In this document: in pieces, positions 40,276 to 49,568 of the stretch | Numbering within the stretch: position 1 is the first letter of the stretch | Layout of the letters: each line of letters begins with the position of its first letter | Source: Actinomycetota bacterium | Lineage (GTDB): Bacteria > Actinomycetota > Geothermincolia > Geothermincolales > RBG-13-55-18 | Length of the DNA stretch: 64,000 bases | Direction of reading: 5' to 3' | Assembly: GCA_040757835.1 (NCBI GenBank) | Contig: JBFLWJ010000011.1 | Span: forward strand, 39,856-103,855 | The notes under the pieces: generated by a model | The model's database searches: none | Told to the model about the DNA's origin: nothing | What the model saw: only the letters and a program-made list of their open reading frames with translations | Program-made: the position numbers and the translations under genes

Positions 40276-43200
40276 ATGCATGCCGGGATGAAGAAGGCCG
40301 CTCTCCCCGTGCTCGCGCTGGCCCTCTGCCTCGCCGCCTGCGCCGCGGGCACCCGGACGGCGCACTCCTACCCCGCCGAGACGGAGTCGCAGACGGGCTG
40401 GACGGGGGAGAGCGACTGCGGGCCCAACAACCCCCGCCACGCGCAAATGGACCGCGGCGCGGGCTTCCTGCACCTGGTCGCGGACAACGGCGGCAACGTC
40501 TACTACCTGCGCGCCGCCGACGGGGACATCCTCGACTGGGGGTCCGCGCGCTGCCTGGACCTGAAGAAGGAGCGCAAGGCGGCGGACCCCTACGTCGAGG
40601 CCGCGGGGAGCTACGTCGTCGTCTCCTGGAAGGAGCTGGTGGGCTCCACCTGGGCCCTGGCCCTGGCCGTCTCCGCCGACCGCGGGGAGACCTGGGCCAC
40701 CTGGGCCGACCCCAACCCCGCCTGCAACAACTACGAGGCCCACGTGGCCTTCGCGGGCAACAAGGTACACGCCGCCTACGTCTCCGACTACGACGCCGGG
40801 CAGGGGCGCCGCAACGAGGTCTACTACCGCCGCTTCTCCGCCGCCCTGGTGCCGGAGGCCGTCTCCTGCCCCTCGGGTCAGCTCGACGGCACCGCCGCCT
40901 CCTTCCCCTGCCTCGAGGCCGCCTCGGCCTCCGCCGTCAACGTCTTTTACCAGCACGGCGGCTCCGCCCCCCACCCCATCTACGAGTCCTGTACCGCCGA
41001 CGCCGGCGTGAGCTGGGTCCGGTCGGAGCTTATCCCGACGGGGGGCTGCGTCGATCTCTCCCACCCGGAGGTGGGGGTGTGGATGGACGGCGCCGACCGC
41101 CGCAAGATGGTGGTTGCTTCAGGTGCCAATGCTGGCAGCTACGAAGTCTGGTACCGAAGGTATATTAACTCAAAGTGGGACATGGAAGAGCAACTCGTAG
41201 ACAAGTGCACAGTACGCCCCTACCCGCAGATAGCCACCTGCGGCAGCGACATCCTGGTGGTCTACCGCCAGGCGGGCGAGTCCCTCGACCGCGGCGTCGC
41301 CGGCAAGGTCAACCGCAACTCCGGCGTGGATGCCTGGAGCCACATCGAGGGCCTCTTCTACTCGAACCTCTCCTTCGACGACTGCGGCTCCGTGGACTGC
41401 TGCTCCGACGGCACCAGGTTCTACGCCGCCTCGGCGGGCACCGGCGCGGTCAACCGCGTCCTCACCAAGCGCGAGGACACGCAGGACCCCACCGTGGTCA
41501 TCGCCGACCCCGGCGCCTATCACAACGCCGACTTCGCGGTCACTGCGGCCGCCGCCGACGACTTCGGCCGCAGCGCCGACTGGCTGCTATCCCCCTCCCC
41601 CGAGCACTACGACGCCGGCATCCTCCACGCCGACTACTTCTACCGCAAGGCGGGGGCCCCGGGCTGGACGGAATGGCCCGGGGGCGCCCGGGACGCCGAC
41701 GCCCCCTGGTCCAGGAACTTTCCCGGGGCGACGGTAAAGGAGGGCGCCTACGATTTCCGGGTGACGGTTGAGGACACGGCCGGGCACGTGGCCGAGAACG
41801 TGCTCACCGGGGTGATCGTGGACCGCACCCCTCCCGTGGATGTCAGGTTGCAGATATCGCCGCCGGACGGCGAGGACGGCTGGTACGTGGCGCAGCCTAA
41901 GGTGGGGCCGTCCGTGCTCGCCAGGGACGTCATCTCCGGCGTCAAGGCCACCTATTACCGCTTCGACGGCGCGGCGGACTGGACCGTGTACGCCGAGCCC
42001 TTCGACCTCCTGGAGGGGGAGCATGCCATCGGGTATTACGCCGAGGACAACGCCGGCAACGCCTCCGCCGCACAGGCCTTCTCCTACAAGGCCGATTTCA
42101 CCGACCCGCGGGGGGAGATCGTCTCTCCACCGCCCGGTGAGTATTTCCAGATGAGGGTGGCGGCCGAGGTGTCCTGCGCGGACGCGGGTTCGGGGGTGGC
42201 CGCCATCACCTGGCTGGTGGACGGAGCACCCCTCGAGGAAGGGCCCGAGGCCAAAGCCGACCTGGACATCTCCGGCCTGGTGGACGGGCAACACTCGCTT
42301 CAGGCCGAGATCAGGGACAGGGCGGGAAGGAAGTGCCGCACCCAGGCCGTGCTCTTCTACAAGGACACCACTCCCCCCAGCGTGAGGGTGGAGGAGCCCA
42401 CGGGGCTGGAGTGGGTGCGGGGCATTGTCGCCATCAAGGCCGATATAACGGACAACCTCAAGGTGGGCCGGGCGGAGTTCCGGGTGGACGGCGCCAGGGT
42501 GGACGGGCGCACCTCCGCCCCCTGGCTTGGCACCTGGGACACCTCGACGGCCGTGAACGGCTATCACGTGGTCCAGGTGGAAGCGTGGGACGAGGCGGGA
42601 AACCATGCGGAGCATACCGCCGCGAGCGAGGTGGCCGTGTACGTGGGCAACAACATCTCCGAGACCAACCATTTCGCGGAAGGGTGCACCCGCCCGGGTT
42701 TCGACACCTGGCTGTGCCTGCAGAACCCCGGGAGCGAGGCCGCCTCGGTGACCGTCAACTATTACCTGGGCGAGGGGCAGGGCACGGCCGCCCCGCGCAC
42801 CTACTCGCTTCCGCCCCACTCCCGCAGCACCATCTACGTGAACGGAGAGGTGGGCACGGGCAAGGACGTGTCCATACAGGTCACGTCCTCCAGGCCCATC
42901 GTCTCCGAGCGTCCCATGTACTTCGATTATGCGGGCGCGGCGGACAACCACTGGAAGGGCTGCCATGTGGCGCAGGGGGCCCACTTCCCCCGCTCAGACT
43001 GGTACTTCGCCGAGGGCTGCACCCGCACGGGCTTCGACACCTGGCTGTGCCTGCAGAACCCCGAGGGACGCGAGGCCGGGGTCCGGGTGGAGTACATGAT
43101 GGAAAACGGCGCTTCCCTGCAGCGCTACTACAGGGTGGCCCCCTGGAGCCGCGGTACGGTGCTGGTGAACGGCGAGGTGGGGTCGGGACACGACGTGTCC

Positions 43201-43941
43201 ATGCATGTCTCCTCCGACGTGCCCATCGTGGCCGAGAGGCCGGTCTACTTCCTCTACCAGGGGATGTGGGACGGCGGCCACAACGTCATGGGCGCCGCCA
43301 GGCCGGAGACGGAGTGGTTCTTCGCGGAGGGGTGCACGCGCACCGGCTTCAACCAGTGGCTGTGCCTGCAGAACCCCAACGAGGAGGCGACGCTGGCGGA
43401 AATCACATATGTGATGGAGGACGGCGGCCGCATCGAGCGGGAATACCGGCTGGAGCCGCGCTCCCGCTTCACCGTCAACGTCAACAACGACGTGGCGCGG
43501 CAGCACGACGTCTCCGCCTGCGTCACCTCGGAGCTGCCCATCGTGGCCGAGAGGCCCATGTACTTCCTCTACGACTCGCGCATCGACGAGGGGTCCAACG
43601 CCATGGGGGTGTGCAGGCCCGGCTCATCCTGGTACCTGGCCGAGGGGTGCACGCGGTCGGGGTTCGAGGAGTACATATGCCTGCTCAACCCGGGTGAGGC
43701 CGCGGCGGAGGTGGTGCTGCGCTTCATGCTCGAGGACACCTCCCAGCGCGAGCACACGGTGAGGGTGCCGCCCTCGGCGCGGGTGACGGTGAGGGTGAAC
43801 GACGTGGTGGGGTCCGAGCACGACGTCTCCTGCGAGGTGATGAGCGACCGGCCGGTGGTGGTGGAGCGGCCCATGTACTCCATGTACGGGGGCGCCTGGC
43901 CCTCCGGCGACACCCTCTCCGGCTACACCTTCAACCCCTAG
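40276..43941 (+). CDS. Large exported protein: propeller-like head, Ig-like domains and four AEG repeats
   Basis: 1221 residues. Signal peptide with possible lipobox (CLAACAAG). Residues about 40-390 have sialidase/BNR-like character (VSADRGETWATWADP, VNVFYQHGGSAPHPIYESC). About 395-790 holds Ig-like modules with the phrases YYRFDGAADWTVY and YYAEDNAGN, typical of surface-adhesin repeats. The last 420 residues are four AEG units beginning HFAEGCTRPGFDTWLCLQNP, YFAEGCTRTGFDTW, FFAEGCTRTGFNQW and YLAEGCTRSGFEEY, each ending near ERPMYF. No cell-wall sorting signal. It probably binds glycans or other cells; no enzyme activity is claimed. ATG 40276 follows GGGGGAGCGGGAAG. Confidence 0.8.
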   Translation: MHAGMKKAALPVLALALCLAACAAGTRTAHSYPAETESQTGWTGESDCGPNNPRHAQMDRGAGFLHLVADNGGNVYYLRAADGDILDWGSARCLDLKKERKAADPYVEAAGSYVVVSWKELVGSTWALALAVSADRGETWATWADPNPACNNYEAHVAFAGNKVHAAYVSDYDAGQGRRNEVYYRRFSAALVPEAVSCPSGQLDGTAASFPCLEAASASAVNVFYQHGGSAPHPIYESCTADAGVSWVRSELIPTGGCVDLSHPEVGVWMDGADRRKMVVASGANAGSYEVWYRRYINSKWDMEEQLVDKCTVRPYPQIATCGSDILVVYRQAGESLDRGVAGKVNRNSGVDAWSHIEGLFYSNLSFDDCGSVDCCSDGTRFYAASAGTGAVNRVLTKREDTQDPTVVIADPGAYHNADFAVTAAAADDFGRSADWLLSPSPEHYDAGILHADYFYRKAGAPGWTEWPGGARDADAPWSRNFPGATVKEGAYDFRVTVEDTAGHVAENVLTGVIVDRTPPVDVRLQISPPDGEDGWYVAQPKVGPSVLARDVISGVKATYYRFDGAADWTVYAEPFDLLEGEHAIGYYAEDNAGNASAAQAFSYKADFTDPRGEIVSPPPGEYFQMRVAAEVSCADAGSGVAAITWLVDGAPLEEGPEAKADLDISGLVDGQHSLQAEIRDRAGRKCRTQAVLFYKDTTPPSVRVEEPTGLEWVRGIVAIKADITDNLKVGRAEFRVDGARVDGRTSAPWLGTWDTSTAVNGYHVVQVEAWDEAGNHAEHTAASEVAVYVGNNISETNHFAEGCTRPGFDTWLCLQNPGSEAASVTVNYYLGEGQGTAAPRTYSLPPHSRSTIYVNGEVGTGKDVSIQVTSSRPIVSERPMYFDYAGAADNHWKGCHVAQGAHFPRSDWYFAEGCTRTGFDTWLCLQNPEGREAGVRVEYMMENGASLQRYYRVAPWSRGTVLVNGEVGSGHDVSMHVSSDVPIVAERPVYFLYQGMWDGGHNVMGAARPETEWFFAEGCTRTGFNQWLCLQNPNEEATLAEITYVMEDGGRIEREYRLEPRSRFTVNVNNDVARQHDVSACVTSELPIVAERPMYFLYDSRIDEGSNAMGVCRPGSSWYLAEGCTRSGFEEYICLLNPGEAAAEVVLRFMLEDTSQREHTVRVPPSARVTVRVNDVVGSEHDVSCEVMSDRPVVVERPMYSMYGGAWPSGDTLSGYTFNP

Positions 43942-43961
43942 GCCCTATCTCATAATATGTT

Positions 43962-43986
43962 GGGCGGAGGGCAACCCCCTCCGCCC
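43962..43986 (+). terminator. Terminator-like hairpin after the large repeat protein gene
   Basis: GGGCGGAGGG and CCCTCCGCCC, perfect 10-base arms with a 5-base loop, without a T-tract, 20 bases after the stop. Confidence 0.65.
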
Positions 43987-44084
43987 GGTTCAGCCAGGTA
44001 CCCTATCCCTTGCCGGGAACATGGCTGGTAGGGAATCTGCTAACATGGCATATACGGCAAGGGTCTGGCGGAAAGGCACCGGGC

Positions 44085-44411
44085 ATGGGAACCGTTTATG
44101 TGGAAGAGAAGGATACCGCCGCGCGGGGCGCGGCACGGCGGGAAGCGGCGGGGGAGACGGCCGAAGCGTCTCCCGGTTCATCCCTGTGCGCCGCCGCCAT
44201 GGTCCTCGGCATCGTGGCGGTGGTCGTCCCCCTCGCGGAGCTGCTGCTCGCCATACCCACCGTCGTCCTGGCCGCCGCCGCCCTTACGAGAGCCCGCAGG
44301 CAGCCGGGGCTCCGCGGCGGCAGGGGGATGGCGGTGGCCGGCCTCGTCCTCGGCCTCGTCGCCCTGGCCATGTGCGTCCCCGCGGTCATCATCCTCGTCC
44401 AGATAATCTAG
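44085..44411 (+). CDS. DUF4190-type small membrane protein
   Basis: 108 residues. A charged N-terminus of about 30 residues, then two hydrophobic blocks (LCAAAMVLGIVAVVVPLAEL and GMAVAGLVLGLVALAMCVPA) separated by a basic loop, the DUF4190 pattern also present inside the 34752-36158 protein. ATG 44085 follows GGAAAGG. Function unknown. Confidence 0.75.
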   Translation: MGTVYVEEKDTAARGAARREAAGETAEASPGSSLCAAAMVLGIVAVVVPLAELLLAIPTVVLAAAALTRARRQPGLRGGRGMAVAGLVLGLVALAMCVPAVIILVQII

Positions 44412-44593
44412 GCGGCGGGCCCGTCCCCACCTCCCGCCGCGTGAAAGCGAGCAGGCCCCGGCCATTCCCGTTCACTCCCGCGCAAAGGTGCCGGCCTCCC
44501 CGTGCTTGAATATTCAAGTGTCCGGGCCGCTCCCCGGGCCGCCCGGGGAGCGTGCATGCGTAGCCGAAAGACGGAAGGGCGGAGGTGATCCCG

Positions 44594-47098
44594 ATGAAAG
44601 ACGGCAAGCTGTCCATCCTGTTCGCGTTGGTCCTCCTGGCGGGGTTCCTGCTGGCCGTGCTCTCGCCGCCGGAGCCCGCCGCCGCCGCGACCCTGGTCTG
44701 GGAGGCGACGGGGGGCATGGGCAACGTCAACAACGCCCAGGCCTGGTCCCAGGCGGTCTTCCAGTCCGGGCTCTACGTCGGCACGGTGAACGTCATCGAC
44801 GGTCCCGAGATCTACCGCTTCGACGGCGAGACGTGGGAGACGCTGGTGGGCGCCGGGGCGCCCGAACCCTCCGGCTTCGGGGACCCGAACGCCGTCGCCA
44901 TGGCCTGCATGGCCGTATACGACGGCCATCTCTACGTGGGCACGGGGACCATCGCGGGGGCCTGCGAGGTGTGGCGCTACGACGGAGCCGCATGGACCGC
45001 CGTGGTAGGGGGAGGCTCCGCGGTCCCCGCCGGATTCGGGGGCAACAACGTCGACGCCATGAGCATGGCGGTCTACGGCGGTGAGCTGTACCTGGCCACC
45101 AGGAACTACAGTGACGGCGTGGAGATCTGGGGTTACGACGGCACCACCTGGACGCAGTCGGTGGGCAACCTGCCGTCGGCCATCGTCGCCGCGGGCTTCG
45201 GCGATGTCAGAAACGCTGCCACGTTCGGGATGTTCGCTTACCGCGATAACCTCTATGCGGGCACGTTCAACATGATGAGCGGCTGCGAGGTATGGGCCTT
45301 CGACGGCACTGCCTGGACGCAGTCGGTGGGCAACCTCCCGCAGGCCCTCATCGCTTCCGGTTTCGGGAGCGCGAACAACACCATCGTCCTGAGCATGGAG
45401 GAATACGAGGGCTCGCTCTACGTGGGGACGCAGAACATGGCGGGCGGCTGCGAGGTGTGGTCCTTCGATACGGTCAACTGGACCCAGGAGGTTGGGGCCC
45501 TGCCTTCCGCCACCATTGGCCCCGGTTTCGGCGACGCCACCAACGATGCGGCCAGCAGCCTGCACGTCTACGATTCCAGGCTGTTCGTGGGGACGAACCG
45601 GGGGGGCGGCTGCGAGGTGTGGAGCTTCGACGGCACGGGGTGGAGGCAGGATGTGGGCGGGGGGGCGCCCGCGGACTACACCAGCGCCGGCTTCGGGGAT
45701 GCCGCGAACACGACCGCCAACAGCACGGCGACCTTCGGCAACCGCATGTATTTCGGGACGTCGAACCCGACCGGCGGCTGCCAGCTCTATTCCTACAGCT
45801 CCTCCACCACCTGGTACCTGGCGGAGGGCTCCACCGCCACCGGCTTCGAGACCTGGGTGCTGGTGCAGAACCCCAACCCGAACCCCGTGAACGTGGAGCT
45901 GACCTTCCAGACCCGCGCGGGCCCGCTGCCCGGCCCCACCGACACCATCCCCGGGGACACACGCAAGAGCTACCTGGTGAACACCTATGTCCCCGACAAC
46001 GACAACGTCTCCACCCGGGTGGAGGCCGACGCGGATATCTACTGCGAGCGGGCCATGTACTGGACCGAGCCGGGGACCACGCCGCGCCGCCTCGGCCACG
46101 ACTCCATCGGGGTGGTCAACCCATCCCCCGTATGGTACCTGGCCGAGGGCGCCACCATCGGCGGCTTCGAGACCTGGGTGCTGGTACAGAACCCCAACCC
46201 CAACTCCGTCAACATCGACCTCGTGTTCCAGACCGACCTGGGGGAGGTACAGGGGCCCCAGGAGGCGCTGGGCGGCTACTCACGCAAGTCGTACCGCCTC
46301 AACGACTACGTCAGCACCTATGACGTCTCCACCACGGTCACCTCCTACATGGGGGACGTGGTGTGCGAGCGGGCGGTCTACTACACCCCGCCCGTGCCCG
46401 GGTTCGACGGCTGGGAACTGGGCACCGATTCCATCGGCGTGGTCAGCCCCTCCACCACCTGGTACCTGGCCGAGGGGGCCACGGCCGGGGGGTTCCAGAC
46501 CTGGATACTGGTGCAGAACCCCAACGACGACCCGGTCGATGTCACCCTGACCTACCAGACCGGCGGCGGGGAGGTGCCGGGTCCGGTGGACAACATCCCC
46601 GGCGGGGAGCGCAGGTCGTACCTCGCCGATGCCACCGTTCCCGCTTCCTACGACGTCTCCACCATGGTCACCTCCACCGGGGGCCCTGTGGTCTGCGAAC
46701 GGGCCATGTACGAGGCGCCCAGCGCGTCCGGGGTGCTCACCATCGGCCACGACTCCATCGGGGCCACCGTGGGCGGGCTCGAGTGGTTCCTGCCGGAGGG
46801 CGCTACCCTGGGCGGCTTCACCACCTACGTGCTGGTGCAGAACCCCAACGCCTTCCCCGTCACCATAACCCTGACCTTCCAGACGGAGCGTGGCGAGGTG
46901 GCGGGGCCCACCGACACCCTTGACCCGGAGTCCCGCAAGACCTACGCCGTGAACACCTACGTCCCCGATACCTACGACGTCTCCACCAGGGTGACCTCGG
47001 CGGGAGGATACATCATCTGCGAGCGGGCCATGTACTGGCGGCCGTTCCCCGGCGCCCTGGACTACCTGGGCACCGACTCCATCGGTTATCGCCCCTGA
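44594..47098 (+). CDS. Exported propeller protein with four AEG repeats
   Basis: 834 residues. Signal peptide (LFALVLLAGFLLAVLSPPEP, AAAA cleavage region). About 40-400 consists of propeller blades with the recurring phrases YVGT, GCEVWSFDG, W-T-Q-x-VG and GFG (about 75-residue period). From about 410 four AEG units follow: WYLAEGSTATGFETWVLVQN, WYLAEGATIGGFETWVLVQN, WYLAEGATAGGFQTWILVQN and WFLPEGATLGGFTTYVLVQN, each ending CERAMY or CERAVY and HDSIG or TDSIG. The repeat subtype (VLVQNPN, CERAMYW) differs from that of the 40276 protein. ATG 44594 follows GGAGGTGAT, preferred over GTG 44585. It ends in a good terminator. Confidence 0.8.
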   Translation: MKDGKLSILFALVLLAGFLLAVLSPPEPAAAATLVWEATGGMGNVNNAQAWSQAVFQSGLYVGTVNVIDGPEIYRFDGETWETLVGAGAPEPSGFGDPNAVAMACMAVYDGHLYVGTGTIAGACEVWRYDGAAWTAVVGGGSAVPAGFGGNNVDAMSMAVYGGELYLATRNYSDGVEIWGYDGTTWTQSVGNLPSAIVAAGFGDVRNAATFGMFAYRDNLYAGTFNMMSGCEVWAFDGTAWTQSVGNLPQALIASGFGSANNTIVLSMEEYEGSLYVGTQNMAGGCEVWSFDTVNWTQEVGALPSATIGPGFGDATNDAASSLHVYDSRLFVGTNRGGGCEVWSFDGTGWRQDVGGGAPADYTSAGFGDAANTTANSTATFGNRMYFGTSNPTGGCQLYSYSSSTTWYLAEGSTATGFETWVLVQNPNPNPVNVELTFQTRAGPLPGPTDTIPGDTRKSYLVNTYVPDNDNVSTRVEADADIYCERAMYWTEPGTTPRRLGHDSIGVVNPSPVWYLAEGATIGGFETWVLVQNPNPNSVNIDLVFQTDLGEVQGPQEALGGYSRKSYRLNDYVSTYDVSTTVTSYMGDVVCERAVYYTPPVPGFDGWELGTDSIGVVSPSTTWYLAEGATAGGFQTWILVQNPNDDPVDVTLTYQTGGGEVPGPVDNIPGGERRSYLADATVPASYDVSTMVTSTGGPVVCERAMYEAPSASGVLTIGHDSIGATVGGLEWFLPEGATLGGFTTYVLVQNPNAFPVTITLTFQTERGEVAGPTDTLDPESRKTYAVNTYVPDTYDVSTRVTSAGGYIICERAMYWRPFPGALDYLGTDSIGYRP

Positions 47099-47125
47099 GC
47101 CGGGCTTTACGCTGGTAATACGGCG

Positions 47126-47156
47126 GCGGGCGGGGGCAGCGTCCCCCGCCCGCTTT
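47126..47156 (+). terminator. Terminator after the propeller/AEG gene
   Basis: GCGGGCGGGGG and CCCCCGCCCGC, perfect 11-base arms with a 6-base loop, followed by TTT; 27 bases after the stop. Confidence 0.8.
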
Positions 47157-47214
47157 CGCGCGGCTGGCGGACCGTCCCAAGGAAACCTTCAAGCATGGCG
47201 GAGTATTTCCGATA

Positions 47215-48186
47215 ATGAATATGTCCGGGTGGGTTTCCCCTTCTTCGAAAACGGTGGTTATGGAAGCAGAACGAGGCGACGAGCAGATCAGAAAAGAACT
47301 CGAGGAGTTGCGCCAGCGCGTGGCCGAGCTGGAGGCGGCCGAACCCTCGCACAGGAAGGAAGACACCCCCGGGTTGAGCGACGGCTACTTCCGCCACCTG
47401 GTCGAGAACGCCTACGAACTCATCCTGGTCATCAACCGCGACTTCAGCCTGCGCTTCGTCAGCCCTTCGGCGAAGCGCATGACCGGGTACGAGCCCGAGG
47501 AAGTGTTGAGCATGAACGCCTTCGAGTTCGTGCACCCCGATGACATCCCCGAACTGGTGGAGAAGTTCACCGCCGGTATCCAGGAGCCTGGGCGCGTGGA
47601 GCATATCGAGTACCGCACCCGCCGCAAGGACGGCTCCTATTTCATCACCGAGGCCGTGGCCGTGAACATGCTCGATAACCCGAACGTGGAAGCGGTGGTG
47701 GTGAACCTGCGCGACATCACCGAGTACCGCAGGATAGAGAAGGAATTGAGGGAGTCAGAGGAGAGGTACCGCTTCCTGGTGGAGAACTTGAACGACGTCG
47801 TCTTCACCGTCGACACCCAGGGGACCGTGCTCTATATGAGCCCGGCCATCGAGCGCATCAGCCACTACACCGCCGGGGAGGTAATGGGGCAGCCCTTCAT
47901 GCACTTCATCCACCCCGAGGACCTGCCCGGCCTGCTGCAGAGCTTCCAGAGGACCATGGACGGCTTCCTCGAGCCCCACGAGTTCAGGGTCATCGACAAG
48001 GACGGCTCGCTCATCCACGTGCAGACCTCGAGCCGGCCCTTCGACGAGGAAGGCCGTGCGGCCGGACTCATCGGGGTCATGTCCGAGATCACCGAGCGCA
48101 AGCAGGCGGAGGAGGCGCGCCGGCGCTCCGAGGAGAGCTTCCGCGCCATGATCCGCAAGAACATCCACTACTACCGCGGCTCCTGA
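47215..48186 (+). CDS. PAS-domain protein without an output domain
   Basis: 323 residues. A coiled coil (QIRKELEELRQRVAELEAAE) leads into two PAS domains with PAC motifs: FRHLVENAYELILVINRDFS to VVNLRDITEYRRIEKELRES, and YRFLVENLNDVVFTVDTQGT to GVMSEITERKQAEEARRRSE. A third PAS seems to begin (EESFRAMIRK) but the protein stops within 15 residues. No kinase, GGDEF or DNA-binding part follows in any frame nearby, so this is either a stand-alone sensor or the truncated front of a histidine kinase. The start is unsure: ATG 47215 or ATG 47260, neither with a strong ribosome site. Soluble. Confidence 0.8.
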   Translation: MNMSGWVSPSSKTVVMEAERGDEQIRKELEELRQRVAELEAAEPSHRKEDTPGLSDGYFRHLVENAYELILVINRDFSLRFVSPSAKRMTGYEPEEVLSMNAFEFVHPDDIPELVEKFTAGIQEPGRVEHIEYRTRRKDGSYFITEAVAVNMLDNPNVEAVVVNLRDITEYRRIEKELRESEERYRFLVENLNDVVFTVDTQGTVLYMSPAIERISHYTAGEVMGQPFMHFIHPEDLPGLLQSFQRTMDGFLEPHEFRVIDKDGSLIHVQTSSRPFDEEGRAAGLIGVMSEITERKQAEEARRRSEESFRAMIRKNIHYYRGS

Positions 48187-48481
48187 CCCGCCTGAAGGGA
48201 AGAGTCCGAGTCCGCGGGGGCGGTCCCGACCCTGCACCCGCACGGCATATTGCCTGTCGGCGTGCGCGGCGCGTTCCGGCATCCCTTGCGTGCAGGCGGT
48301 CTTCGTTCCGCCCGGAACCGGGAGCTTTCCGTCACCTTCCCCGTTTTCGCGCATATATTTGGCGCAAAAGTGGGATAATCAGATTAGCCGATGCACTGGG
48401 CGGGAATGGGACTCGACAAATACGAAAGATATTATGAGCCTGCACTCGGTGTGGGAAGGCAGGTCAAGGGGGTGAGGGGCA

Positions 48482-49555
48482 TTGTATTGTGAGGCCTGCG
48501 GCGTGCCCCTGGGCATCACCAGGGGCAACATGTGGCATGCGGACGGGTCCATAAACGGCAGGTTCCCACCCTACATCAAGGGCACCTTCTTCGACGTGGA
48601 CGAGCTGAACCACCTCTTCCGCTCCCTCTCCGACCTCATGGACTACGATATCGGCGACATCGTGGCCAGCGGCAAGTACATCGATGCCAGGGACTACATG
48701 ACCGCCACGGTCGAGAAGATGAAGGAAGGCGGCGGAGGGCTGCCTTCCGACGAGGACCTCTATCGCATGATGCTCTATCCGGTGTCCATCTGGGGCATCG
48801 CCGACGTGAAGTTCAAGAGCATCGAGCCGGACAGGATGGTCATCGAGGTAAAGGACCCCTACTCCACGGACCTGCTGCGCGGGGACGTGACCGCCGTGGC
48901 CGACGTGGTCTCGGGGCGCGAGAACGCGGCCGTCTGGGAGGGCGACGAACACGCGGGAGTGATGACCGTCGTCCCCGGCGAGGGTTTCGCGGGAAAGAGC
49001 GGTCTCATCGAGGAGTCGTCGCGTGACGTCGCCGGGCCGGCAGCGGGCGAGCTCGCGTGCGAGCACTGCGAGAGGTGCGGCGCCCCCAGGGGGGTGTCCC
49101 GCCTCTTCGAGTGGAGACAGGGCGGTTGCCGCATCGAGGAACGTTTCTCCGGGAGGCGCTACTGTTTCAACAACACCCAGGGCATCACCGCGGTTCTGAG
49201 GATGCTAGCGGGGCAACTGGGTGAGGACATCGAGCGGAAGATGGTGGAGGTCACCCGCGGGCACGCCCGCTCGCTCTACGGGGGCATAGCGGGCAAGCCC
49301 GAGGGCAATGGCGGGCACGGCGGCATGGACCTGGCGGCGCACCTGGAGAGCTTCCCCTACCGGGGATGGGGAAAGGTGACGGACCCGTCCGAGCCGGAGG
49401 GTGCCCGGGCGATATGCGTGGAAAACCCCTACAACGACGTCCTGCTCACGGGCCGGTTGTGGGGGATGCTGGAGGCCTCGGGCGGCCTCGACCTGCGGAT
49501 AGCGGCCAGAGAAACCGACGCCACCTCCCTACGCCTCGCCTTCTCTCCGGTCTAG
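48482..49555 (+). CDS. Tandemly duplicated zinc-ribbon/ligand-domain protein, paralog 3
   Basis: 357 residues, same architecture as 16950-18020 and 18898-19974. CEACGVPLG at residues 3-11 and CERCGAPRG at about 197-205, each followed by W-x3-G (MWHADGSIN; EWRQGGCRIE), a hydrophobic strand, and a helix (LFRSLSDLMD; VLRMLAGQLG). Strands VIEVKDPYSTDLLRGD and AICVENPYNDVLLTGRLWGM match the P-[YF]-S...G blocks of the others and show that the two halves also align at their ends. It starts at TTG 48482 behind GGGGGTGAGGGG. The B12-type radical SAM gene follows after 13 bases, the only functional link available for this family. Confidence 0.75.
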   Translation: MYCEACGVPLGITRGNMWHADGSINGRFPPYIKGTFFDVDELNHLFRSLSDLMDYDIGDIVASGKYIDARDYMTATVEKMKEGGGGLPSDEDLYRMMLYPVSIWGIADVKFKSIEPDRMVIEVKDPYSTDLLRGDVTAVADVVSGRENAAVWEGDEHAGVMTVVPGEGFAGKSGLIEESSRDVAGPAAGELACEHCERCGAPRGVSRLFEWRQGGCRIEERFSGRRYCFNNTQGITAVLRMLAGQLGEDIERKMVEVTRGHARSLYGGIAGKPEGNGGHGGMDLAAHLESFPYRGWGKVTDPSEPEGARAICVENPYNDVLLTGRLWGMLEASGGLDLRIAARETDATSLRLAFSPV

Positions 49556-49568
49556 GGAGGAATGTTGT

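Noticed and set aside
41587-42984. 465-codon minus-strand frame inside the large repeat protein gene
   Set aside because: Its apparent repeats are just the reverse complement of the AEG repeats.
43941-44084. Start of the DUF4190 gene at 44010
   Set aside because: The extra N-terminal residues would overlap leader DNA after a terminator and have no ribosome site; ATG 44085 has GGAAAGG upstream.
44408-46099. 563-codon minus-strand frame under the propeller/AEG gene
   Set aside because: Shadow frame; the regular pattern comes from the propeller blades on the other strand.
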